Source: Toxorhynchites rutilus septentrionalis (lineage: Eukaryota; Arthropoda; Insecta; Diptera; Culicidae). From it: 64,000 bases of DNA. The notes beneath the pieces were generated by a model. That model made no database searches. It was not told the DNA's origin and saw nothing but the letters and a program-made list of their open reading frames with translations. The first letter of the stretch is position 1, and each line of letters opens with the position of its first letter. Below are positions 11,888-21,109 of the stretch, one piece after another. The DNA is taken from assembly GCF_029784135.1 (NCBI RefSeq), contig NC_073746.1, forward strand, positions 301,203,949-301,267,948, given 5' to 3'. The position numbers and the translations under genes were made by a program.

Positions 11888-12392
11888 ATTAATAAAAACG
11901 AAGAAGTAGACAACTGTTCGATATGAACAGAATATAATAATTTGGAAAATATAAATTAGTAAAAGAAATTATATTTCTATATAAGTTATTGTTGAAAATT
12001 TTATTTATTTCAATTTTTGTTATTATGTGTAATTTGAAAATGAAAAAAGTTCCAATAAAAGTTCAACGGTGATGTAAGAAATGAACACCCCTAATGCCAA
12101 CGCTTGCCGATATGATAAACACAATGATAAACAATGGTATAAATCGAGCACAGAAGCTATACAGAATGATGGAAGAGGTAAGAGGAAAATAAACTTCTAC
12201 TTGCCCCGCTGCTGTGTAGCGTGTGTGATGATGTGTCTTGCTGCCGGATTGTCTCGATAGCGCACCACTTTTTATGAGCTTTACTTCGCTCGCAGCGCAC
12301 CAGATGAAAAAATACACACTAGAAACGGATGTAAAAAAACACCTTTATCGGATTAAATATAGGTTCGATCGATCTGCTTGCGAGTTGTCGAA
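11888..12392 (-). promoter_or_regulatory. 5' UTR / presumed internal promoter of copy A
   Basis: About 505 bp upstream of ORF1 align with 59278-59780 of copy C, including 'cacgctacacagcagcgg' and 'atcggcaagcgttggcatta'. I-group elements carry an internal promoter at their 5' end, so presence of this region in two copies suggests both inserted as full 5' ends. The promoter role is inferred. Confidence 0.6.
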
Positions 12393-12610
12393 GCAATCCA
12401 TTCATATTTCTGTAGTTTAGGCATTCAAGAATATACTTTAGGAACGACTTGTCGAGAATACTATTATTAACCGAGCTAGAGCCATTCTAGTGATGCGGTA
12501 TCTAACCTGTGAGCTTCGAACGCGTTTTTCTCGAAACTAGCTTTTTCACACTGGCGTACATGATATCTCAAGTTCTACTGAACCGATTTTTTAGAGTTAT
12601 GATTTTTCAA
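12393..12610. mobile_element. TTAA MITE family M1, truncated fragment (M1a)
   Basis: Matches M1b at 14836-15030, including 'ctgtagtttaggcattcaag', 'gatgcggtatctaacctg' and 'ttcgaacgcgtttttctcg'. The left end is missing where I-group copy A begins. Homology fades after about 12600. Confidence 0.7.
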
Positions 12611-13380
12611 AGTCTACTTCTTCTCAGACTTCGTTCAATATTCCTATGCGACTGGGCTAGATCTAAGCGACTATAACCCATTTTTTCGCATACGTAATCC
12701 TTTTCAAAGTAGGCTAGCTCATTGGCTTCAATTTAATGTATCGACTATCTAAATCGGTCCAGTTGTTCAAAAGTCAAAAATTTTGTTTTGGAAAAGGGGA
12801 AAATATATTTTTGAACCACCCAAAAATGGAAATGGGCACCGTAATGAAAAAATGAAAAAAAAAAATTACGCGATAAGGAACAAATCTACTAATTTTCACG
12901 AAAATCTAAGATCAACTATATTGGTTTTTCATGGAATGACTGTATTGCGGAATTTATACTTATCACTTTCCATTTTACTTACATATTAGTTCCCTTCTGA
13001 TACATTCAATAGCAACATGTGTTTAGTTTCCAAAAATATTAAACTGATGAAAAGTGCACTTGAGAGTAAACACATTTGGATTAGTAGAATGATAGACTAT
13101 ATATTATCGTTCAAATTCTGATTAATTCGCACACAATTCTGGGAAAAAACATTCTTGAGCATTATCCTTCATTATCGCAATCTGAAATAGACAACCATTT
13201 CGTTCTCTAATTGTACTATCAAGACATTCCGATCATTCCTTGACATTCCACGAGGCATACAATCGACAGCAATTAATTAGGTGGCTCATTTTTCTCCGTG
13301 AAGCGTAATTTTCCGGTGAACCATAAATCACAAAGTGCTGTTCGCCTCAAGGACGACTATTAGTGGTGACCCTTGAGCCC
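12611..13380. other. unassigned AT-rich sequence
   Basis: Nothing recognised; no supported coding frame. Confidence 0.35.
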
Positions 13381-14783
13381 GGCTATCCACGATGGAAACG
13401 CGCCTAGGGCGGAAAATTGATGCCAGCCACCTGCGCGGAACACGGAAGCGCCCGTGGACGAACGAACCCTGAACGAACCAAACCCCATTATCGCTCGGAT
13501 ACGAATTACGTGGCACACGTGTCCTGCGAACGGTTCGCCCCAGAAGCTTATTCACACTGGACGAACACTAATCACTGCCAAACATGGTTCGTTGATGATG
13601 GTTTCGGCGGTGACAGAGCGTCACCGTTTGTTTGGTCACATCAGGGGGGAGATTGGGAGATTGCGCCCAGCTTTTTGACAAATTGTTTCAAGCATGTTAG
13701 GAGTTTTCTGATGTCGTAATACCACATTGGTTTGACTGTTATTTAATTGGCTTTGGCTACGAAACGGCGCAATGTTAGTCGAATCGTATTTGTTCAAATT
13801 ATTAAAAAGATCAGCGGGTAGAAGTTTATCGAGAGTTCATTAGGGATACGGTTGAAATATGGTAAACATTCCCGTTACGAAATTGTTGCTAAACTCAAAG
13901 TTGTGGAACGAATCCATATCCGCTCTCGCGCTCCGTTCTCCTCCAGCAACCAATAAAGTGAACCAATCCAGTTGTCGTGTGTATTTTGAAACGGAATAAA
14001 TTGCCACCAGTTAAGTGGATGCCTGTTCCCACTGCCATTGCCCGCTTCCGCTCCGCACAGCATCGACTAGACGCTCCGTCGATGCCGTCAATGGGAGGGG
14101 GCGAGAATTAAACTGGTGTGCGGCGGAAACTTTTCCGTCCGCTCCATCTGGGCAAACGAGAAAATTGTTGACGGTGGATGATACTGTACCACCGAACGCC
14201 CACGCTTCCCTATTCGGGTCCATTGGCGGGAGGAGGGATGTGCAAAAAACGTTTATTAGCGCTGATAACGAAGTGATCCTTTACCGCTCTGACAATTTGG
14301 CACAAATGGCGCAAAAGCCACAACCACTGCCGCTTCGATGCCTCGTTGGAAATAGCATAGCCGGAAGAGTGGATCGGAAACGGGAAATTCTGTTACACAA
14401 GCGGACCGGGAAAAACGATGCTAATGATGGGCGGGATGGGCTTTTGTACCCCCTAAGGCAGGTCGTGGCGAGCGAAACTGCACCCGGCAAGTGTTGATAA
14501 CATGATGAACCATCCATTACTTCTTGGAACGCCTAGCGTGCCTCGCAGCCTGTATCGATGTGAAAGAACAGCGAACGAATGAACGAAAGCAGCATCAATG
14601 TGGGGGTGTCGCCTCAAGATAAAACGGAAATAGCTGTGTGGGAATAGTTCGTCAATTGTGGTCTGGCTGTGTCAATTCTGCATCGTCTTAAGTTTTATAT
14701 TTAGATTCAATTTCGGTGTATTATTTTTTTTTTGAATTCGTTTACTTGTGCCAGAGTCAAATTCTAGCTCTATTTACTTTTGC
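13381..14783. other. unassigned, comparatively GC-rich sequence
   Basis: Base composition is clearly richer in G+C than the flanks from about 13400 to 14650. Several frames are open by chance, the largest at 14015-14497 (160 aa). None shows a domain, a clear Kozak context or splice-site framing that I can defend. It may be a regulatory or exonic part of a single-copy gene, but I cannot identify it. Confidence 0.35.
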
Positions 14784-14787
14784 TTAA

Positions 14788-15205
14788 GGCAGTATTCTAG
14801 TCTAGAAATCAGAATAAAATCCATTTTTTTCCTTCATATTTCTGTAGTTTAGGCATTCAAGAATATACCCTAGGAAGGACTTGTCGAGAATACTATTAGT
14901 AACCGAGTTAGAGCCAATCTAGTGATGCGGTATCTAACCTGCTACGGTCATAACAGTGAGCTTCGAACGCGTTTTTCTCGTAACTAGTTTTTTCACAGTG
15001 GGGTACAGGATATCTCAAGTTCCTGTTTTCAGGATATCAGTTCAGTTTTTAGAGGCGACACCTCTAAAAACTGATATTTTTTAAATGTCACTATTTTTAA
15101 AAAAATTGAGAAACGTAATAAAAATCTTTTTGAACCGCATTTTGTTTTTCAAACGGCCGCCATTTTGTCAAAAAAGTTGTTTTTGAGTAACAAAAAAATA
15201 ATACG
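14788..15205. mobile_element. TTAA MITE family M1, copy M1b, right end lost
   Basis: Left end TTAA (14784-14787) followed by GGCAGTATTCTAGTCTAGAA, the same terminus as the copies at 39752 and 41287. The body continues through 'aacggccgccattttgtc' near 15155. Homology to M1 is lost at about 15205. It contains a 14-bp-arm hairpin at 15042-15074. Confidence 0.75.
15042..15074. repeat. perfect hairpin inside M1b
   Basis: Arms tcagtttttagagg and cctctaaaaactga (14 bp, perfect) enclose a 5-nt loop. The related M1 copies read differently here, so it arose locally. Confidence 0.8.
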
Positions 15206-15224
15206 GTTAATTTTATAGATAGAC

Positions 15225-15565
15225 ATTTCTCACCTTTCTCACATGAAAAAAAATAAATTCATTCAGAATCTCTTGATCTCTTGAAGTGATAGACGACCAT
15301 ATTTGAAGAAGGAAAACTTTCTACGCATATGAATTTCAACAATGACAGAGTTATAGAACTTTTGTTTTGTTAAAAGTTAGTAATTTTTAATGTGTTATTA
15401 TGTGTTTATTAATATTTAACTTGATTATTTCTATCAATCGAATTGAAGCTATCTAACCGCTCTATAATTTGTTCTGTGACATCCAACTTCTACCTTTCTT
15501 AATTTAGCTGCAATATCGATATAAACAATTCCTTGTGGAAACTCAAGCAAAATCTTCAATCTTCA
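15225..15565. repeat. repeat R2, uninterrupted copy
   Basis: Matches the two flanks of I-group copy B (43466-43559 joined to 46036-46450). Shared blocks include 'cacctttctcacatgaaaaa', 'gaatttcaacaatgacagag' and 'gctgcaatatcgat'. It shows what the empty site of copy B looks like. Confidence 0.8.
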
Positions 15566-15837
15566 TTAGTTTTGCTCACCAAAGGCTGAACATTACTTTA
15601 TATGTTATGCCTAATTTTCACCATCAGTCACGATTTTCTTCAAAAATGGCTTGCTCTCGAACTCGAATGTTTTCCATTAAATGTTTTACTTTCAAATTAT
15701 GTAGAAACCATACATCAAGGAGATTCAGGGTTATTTTAAAAACTTGTAAAAACGAAAATCACCGCAAATTTTTCACTTCAGGGGTACGCATAACACTTTC
15801 AACGTACAACACAAAACGTAATTCCTACAATTTGCGG

Positions 15838-16206
15838 GGAAGTACTTCGTTGCACTTATGACTGTTCATTCGTGTTGATGGTAAGCTATCTAAACCAGGC
15901 CTCTTTGAGATAACTCTCCCTAAACCATCAAACTGCCGTGTGCAAAGTTACGAGTTGAAAAAATTACATGACACGTTCCGTAAATACTTCCAGTATGAAG
16001 ACATTTTATTCAAGTTGAATTTCTTTTATCAGAAAAGTTCTCTTGAAATAGAGAAATCCATGGGATCAGTTTCCACATTAGTTTTTGGACTCGCAGCTTT
16101 GAAAATGGGATTTTTATGGTTTGAGGAGAATTGTCCCAAAAAGGCCTTGTTTAGATAGCTTACCATTAGCACGAATGAACAGTTAGAAGTGCAACGAAGT
16201 ACTTCA
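15838..16206. repeat. inverted repeat, about 65-bp arms
   Basis: The left arm (15838-15902) is the near-exact reverse complement of 16141-16206. It contains 'gaagtacttcgttgcact' and its complement. About 240 bp lie between the arms. The right arm belongs to the Tc1 relic that follows, so the left arm looks like a fold-back duplication of it. Confidence 0.8.
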
Positions 16207-16825
16207 GAATCATTTAATGTTGTTTTTGCATCAAAAACAATGTGATTATTGGGTATTTTGCATCAATTCATAAAATCCGGAAGGTCATGGCATGGTTTAA
16301 TGAATAGGGGCTTAAGATTCTGGACTGGTCAGCATGTTTACCAAATCAAAACCATGTCAGGAACCTATGAGGAGTGATCGGACGGATAGTAGATGCAGCT
16401 TACGAGCAGTATGAGTGGTTTGAAGAGCTTAAACGAGCAATTTCAGAACTAGATACACACTACAACATGGCGCAGATTGGTCGTAACCACACCGAATGGG
16501 TTATTCGAACTGATTGAAAACTAAAGATCACCTACGAATTAGTAATTCATGTTAAATTGGCGTTAATTCTGTGAAGGAGCGAGAGTTTTCCTCTCTGCTC
16601 CTATAGTTATGAAATATTGGAATTTTAGATTTTTGAATGGTTCTCAGGCGCGAACCATTCAAAAATCTAAAATTAAATAATAAACAACACTAAAGTTGAA
16701 ATGGCCAGTCTTGTAAATGAAGATAGTTATTGTATTCTACACTATATACTTCAATTCAACTGACTTCTTACATATCTCTGGAAACTCAGAAAAAATGGAT
16801 GGTTTTATAGTTCTGAAACGCAGAG
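16118..16825 (+). mobile_element. Tc1-type relic, left end lost
   Basis: Aligns with the complete Tc1 derivative at 35160-35826. It ends CGCAGAG before TA at 16826-16827. The plus strand keeps C-terminal transposase-like residues such as QYEWFEELKRAI, typical of the Tc1 C-terminus after the DPN/DLNPIEN region. The left terminal repeat is absent and replaced by the fold-back described at 15838. It also contains the hairpin at 16621-16674. Confidence 0.7.
16621..16674. repeat. perfect 22-bp-arm hairpin
   Basis: Arm 16621-16642 is the exact complement of 16653-16674, with a 10-nt loop, ctcaggcgcg. The related copy near 35650 has no hairpin and carries the loop sequence in the opposite orientation (tcgcgcctga). 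Confidence 0.9.
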
Positions 16826-17233
16826 TATGATATGAACTGTGATGAAGTCAAATCGGCCATAAAACAGCAAATTTTAACCCGACTCTCTTCATTTTTTTTT
16901 CGAAACTTGGTGCTTATGATAAATACTAACCAAAATCACAATTTTCATTATAATATCACCCATTTAAATTACGACTGATTTTTGAATAGGGCGTATTCAA
17001 AACTATTGATCTTTCTTTCAAAAAAAAACCGCAACTCGAAATCCATATGTCTAATTAAAATATGATGTTTGACAAAGTTGTTGGAAAAAGTTTAGAATAC
17101 ACTGTCAAAAAAGCTTACTCAAAAATGGCATTTAATATTAAAAACTTTTATATCTCAAAACATCTCCACTTCGATATTTTGTTTAATATTTTTATTGGAA
17201 AGCCCTTCTAATTTAACAAAGTTTGACGTATAC

Positions 17234-17490
17234 AGGGACGATATAACGTACATTTCACTTCCAAAATTGTACGTTGTAGCGAACTGTACGTTATATCGAA
17301 GCATAATAAAGAACTCACAAATATAGCTCATATTACTATATTGTCATGCAGTTTGGGTAGTGTTAGATAATAATGATGACAAAATCCAACTAGAAGGTGA
17401 AGCCAACCATTCTCTTGATGTTTCCCTTCATACTGTTGATTGAGGGTAAATAGATAAAATAACCGTTTGCTTATTAAAAAAATCCCTGTA
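17234..17490. mobile_element. pogo-like MITE fragment
   Basis: Begins after TA with CAGGGACGATATAACGTAC and continues with 'acgttatatcgaagcataat'. This matches the right end of the 33848-34279 element in reverse orientation. Inner homology continues to 'gatgtttcccttcatactgt'. The opposite end is not recognisable. Confidence 0.65.
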
Positions 17491-17704
17491 ACAGTGTAGT
17501 TGTATGGACTATTCATATAATTTTCGTTCGGAATTTAAACTATTTTAAATATATTTTTTAAATATATTTTTAAGAACAATGAAATGTTTGTGAAATATCG
17601 GAAAATGCATACTGGTGTTGCACACTACAACTGAGATTCCGACATTTTACTAACATTATTTTCATTATAAGAAATTGGTTATATCTCGAAAACTGTTAGT
17701 CCTA

Positions 17705-18424
17705 CACTCTGTCCAACTTCTATAAGACCAGGTTATGATCTTGCTGCTTTGTGTCATTGTAAACAAACAATGCTTCTATTTATATTCTAGTGTGTAGGTA
17801 TTGGTGACTACCATACACTGCATGATGTGCGAGTGCAAGTGCTGAGCGTGAATGAGTGTTTTTGTATTTTTAGTAGTAGTTCTCAATTATTAGGCGAATC
17901 CTCAAGGATACGGTAAGAAAGAGAGAGCTCCACGTAAATTGAAGCTCTCTGACCGGGATTAGCGGGAAATAGTTAGAACAGCTACGAATACCTCAAAATC
18001 GCTTATGCAAATAAAGCAATATTCAAATTTAAATATTGCTCGGGTGACCATTTGTCAAGTTTTGGTACAAAATCCTCACATAAAGAGGGCTTAAAAAAGA
18101 ATTTGGCAAATAGTATTCCAACACGAATTTTCCAGGTTATTAGCCAAAATGGCAAGGTTTCCAATTATTGACATGTAAATCAGGCAACTGTTTTGAATTT
18201 TTCATTGATAATCCTTATGAATTTTTAAGTGGTCTTATAGAAACTGCTGAAATTATCATATTTAAGCACAATAAATAAACAAACAACTCTTTTGGACGAA
18301 ATTGACGTTAAAAATACTTTATTCTAAGCATTCAACAATGTATGAATGTATCTTTTTGAAATTATAACTGTTTGTGTTGCAACGAAATAGAATCTGGGTA
18401 GTCTTATAAAAGTTGGACAGAGTG
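17705..18424 (+). mobile_element. Tc1 derivative with degraded transposase N-terminus
   Basis: A 720-bp element. The termini CACTCTGTCCAACTTCTATAAGA and its imperfect complement are bounded by TA at 17703-17704 and 18425-18426. The plus strand near 17935-18090 keeps a PRKL..SDR motif and a TSKSLMQIK..SNLNIARVTI helix-turn-helix-like run with stops, as in the DNA-binding N-terminus of Tc1 transposases. The catalytic region is deleted. Confidence 0.8.
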
Positions 18425-18966
18425 TAGGACAAAAGATCATATAAAGTTTTTCATGTTGAATCACATGTAGGTTCTATCATTCATATTACTTTTATTAAAT
18501 GGTTACGATTTCAAAAAGTATTGAAATTTCATATTTTTCTCAAAAATCTATATCTCCATTTTGGAGGAGTCCGACAGAGCACATACGTCAAACTTTGTTA
18601 AATTAGAAGGGGTTTCTAATGAAAATATACATAAAAAATATACAAAAACAAAATCGGAGAAGGGATGTTTTGAGATATAAAAATTTTAATATTAATATTT
18701 TGAGTCGGATTTTTAACAGTGTATTCAAAATGTTATTTTACCTAAAGAGCTAATTGATTTTCCAATAACTTTGTCGAGCATCATATTTTTATCAGACATC
18801 TGGATTTTGGGTTGAAATTTTTTGAATGATTTTGATCAATGATTTTAAATACACCTTTCTCAAAAAATCAGTCGTTATTTAAATTGGTAATTTTGTAATG
18901 AAAATTGTGATTTTGGGTAGTTTCCATCATGAGAACCAATTTTCAAAAAATTGGAGAGGGTCGGGT

Positions 18967-20740
18967 CAGCGGCCGATCGATTTGGCGTGGAATTGCTCAG
19001 GAGGTAGGAGCAATTTTTTTAAGCAATCACCACCACTCATTTTAAACGTTCATATCCCCCTCCTATTAAAAGTTATTAAATAATTTCTATTTCTACAAAC
19101 ATTAATGTTCTCAATGTTAGCAAATGGCGATTTATGAGGCTAAACATTTTACGTTAATATTTTCTGCCATTCGTTTTTTTTATATCTATAATAAATCCAT
19201 TAAAGCATGACAAGAGTCGTATTCAACGCAAATATAAATTGTATGTTCATCCAAATTATTTCACAAGCCTTCTAGGTAAATGGTTTTCTCATTTGCATAT
19301 ATATGCCACCATACGCCACTTAATATGCGCTGCATATACGATTTAATTTTCGCTTGTTCTGCCTGATATACATATATGCTGTCAATCAATTCGATTTTTC
19401 GATAGTGTATATCATAGAACCGATCCTTATTCTGTCGTAATGAATAAAATCAGTTTTTTCTCATTTCATACGATTTTAAATATATGCGATGCATACTTTC
19501 ATCGACATTATATACGATTGTAATTTGGTCCTTCTTTACATACGACTTAGAATGTGCAGCCATGACCATTTAAGTAACTTTGCATACTAAAAAGCACCCA
19601 AAAATGTCGATGACTCTTTGAAAAGGTTCATAGTTATTTTCTATTCAAATCCAACTAGAATTTCTGACTCAAAAAATAGAAGACTTACAAGTTTTAAGTC
19701 AGAAAAAGGTAGGAAATTGTATAAATTTTCATCAAACAATATCAAACAATTTTTTGAAAAACTACGCTGAAAAAAAAAAATTCAAAACATTTTAATTCAT
19801 TTTTCTTAAAAACGTATTTTTTAAGATTCAAGAAAAAATATATGGAATATGAAAATTATATAAATGCCCATAATAACCAAAAAGTCATTTATACATCGAA
19901 ACTTATACAAGAAAAAAGTTTTTTAACAATAACTTTTTCATGTTTTCTTAGAAAACATTGCAACTAATCCTAATTTTGTTCAAAGTCAAGATAGCGATAT
20001 AATAAATTCGGAAAAAGTATGAGAATATCACAATAAGCACTTCTGCCTATGTTTCTATCACTTATAACTTCTGAAATATATGTCATTTTTGCATGGAGTC
20101 TCCTGAAATACTGTTTTACTCGTAACATTTTTGTGAGTGAATTCTCGCGATTGACATGTTATTGACATATTTATGAATAGAAAAAAGTTTGCAGAGCATA
20201 TCAACTGCGAGTATTTACACACAAAAATGTTACGAGTAAAACATAAGTAGTGTTTTTTCAAAGAAAACATGAAAATGTTGTAGTTAGAAAAAATTCTCCC
20301 ATGTAACAGTGTCCTTTTTCCGATGTATGGATGACTTGTTGGTATGGGTTTTTCAAATATTTTTTTCAAAAATTAAAAAAAATAGTTTGGAGGAAATTAA
20401 TACTAATTTTTAAAACTTTTTTATTCAAAGAAAATATTTTATTAAAATTTATAAAATCTATATTTTTAATTAATTTTATTTTAAAAAACCCTACGCTTCA
20501 ATTTATAATGTTTTTTTTGTTAGATTTTTTTTTGTAAAAATAAATCTCGAAATTACAAGAATTTCTGACTCAAAAATTATAGAAAGAATAAAAATGTAGG
20601 AAACTGTTTGAAGTTTACTTAAAAATATCAAACAATTTAAAAAAATATACACCGGAAAACATATGTCAAAAAGTAAAATTCTATTTTTTTATTCCATTTG
20701 TTTATTCATTTAGGCTCATTAGCATTTAAACTGTAACAGA
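18967..20740. other. AT-rich sequence with local repeats
   Basis: No gene. About 19655-19770 recurs loosely at 20555-20660 (both with 'agaatttctgactcaaaaa' and 'caaacaatt'). The stretch at 19300-19560 is rich in 'gcatatat' and 'tatacgatt' words. A strong inverted repeat lies at 20111-20241. Confidence 0.5.
20111..20241. repeat. perfect 23-bp inverted repeat
   Basis: GTTTTACTCGTAACATTTTT plus GTG at 20111-20133 is repeated as its exact complement at 20219-20241, about 85 nt apart. It could be the ends of a very small MITE or a hairpin; no target duplication was identified. Confidence 0.8.
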
Positions 20741-20748
20741 GGCGCACG

Positions 20749-20780
20749 ATGTAACATGCACGATTAAGTGCATGTTACAT
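20749..20780. repeat. perfect 13-bp-arm hairpin
   Basis: ATGTAACATGCAC and GTGCATGTTACAT flank a 6-nt loop, gattaa. Confidence 0.9.
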
Positions 20781-20829
20781 GTTTTTATGGTTTCTATAAA
20801 TTGCAAATTACACAGTAGTTAGTAGCCGT

Positions 20830-21109
20830 TTAGGCGTAAGACTATTGTTTCTGTTCAGCAGACCGGACAGCGGAGACAGTTGATATTGATCATTGTTGGG
20901 TTATTAATAGCAAAACAGAGCGATGTTTCTTGCAGAGCAGAGCAGTTGTATGAATGAATCGATCTTATTTCGCCCGGTGATCGATCTCCATCGCTGATGA
21001 TTGTTGCGTGGATTTAGTTATTCTATAACAACACAAAGATGATCAATTGAGGGGCCTGAGTTTTGAACTCACGATCGATCGCAACCAATGTGGCTACGAA
21101 GGCCCTCAA
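20830..21109 (-). mobile_element. tRNA-derived SINE-like element
   Basis: On the minus strand the head at 21109-21047 begins TTGAGGG and ends CCCTCAA. It includes an A-box-like TAGCCACATTGG and a B-box-like GAGTTCAAAACTC. The acceptor-like ends pair over 7 bp, but the anticodon region is missing, so it is not a functional tRNA. The following 200 bp, with 'catcagcgatggagatcg' and 'acaactgctctgctctgc', would be the SINE body. The far end is not defined. Confidence 0.5.

Larger units (their letters stand above)
6303..12392 (-). mobile_element. I-group non-LTR retrotransposon, copy A, near full length
   Basis: About 6.1 kb on the minus strand: a 5' UTR of about 500 bp, ORF1 (zinc-knuckle protein), ORF2 (endonuclease, reverse transcriptase, RNase H, C-terminal zinc motif) and a 3' UTR. 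The 5' boundary is set by comparison with copy C, whose homology starts at 59278. The 3' boundary is set by comparison with copy B. The 3' end contains AATAAAAATATATA and a short A-rich tail. RNase H inside ORF2 places it with the I/Loa group rather than Jockey or CR1. Several lesions make it inactive. No convincing target-site duplication was found: the left flank is mariner and the right flank is a truncated TTAA MITE. Confidence 0.9.
16877..18966. mobile_element. long-inverted-repeat element with nested insertions
   Basis: The arm at 16877-17232 is a diverged reverse complement of 18588-18966. Shared blocks include 'caaaatcacaattttcatta', 'atatctcaaaacatc' and 'ccttctaatttaacaaag'. The spacer holds a pogo-like fragment inserted at a TA just inside the left arm and a Tc1 derivative at 17705-18424. 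No protein is encoded by the arms. It resembles long-TIR or fold-back MITEs. Confidence 0.7.

Noticed and set aside
6303..12400. Target-site duplication of copy A
   Set aside because: Only a 5-bp 'ccatt' match exists near both ends, which is not better than chance in this composition.
14015..14497. 160-codon plus-strand open frame in GC-rich DNA
   Set aside because: No domain, no clear start context, and overlapping frames on the other strand are similarly open; composition alone can explain it.
21047..21109. Possible functional tRNA gene
   Set aside because: Acceptor-like ends and A/B boxes are present, but the length is only 63 nt and there is no anticodon arm; a SINE head is the better reading.
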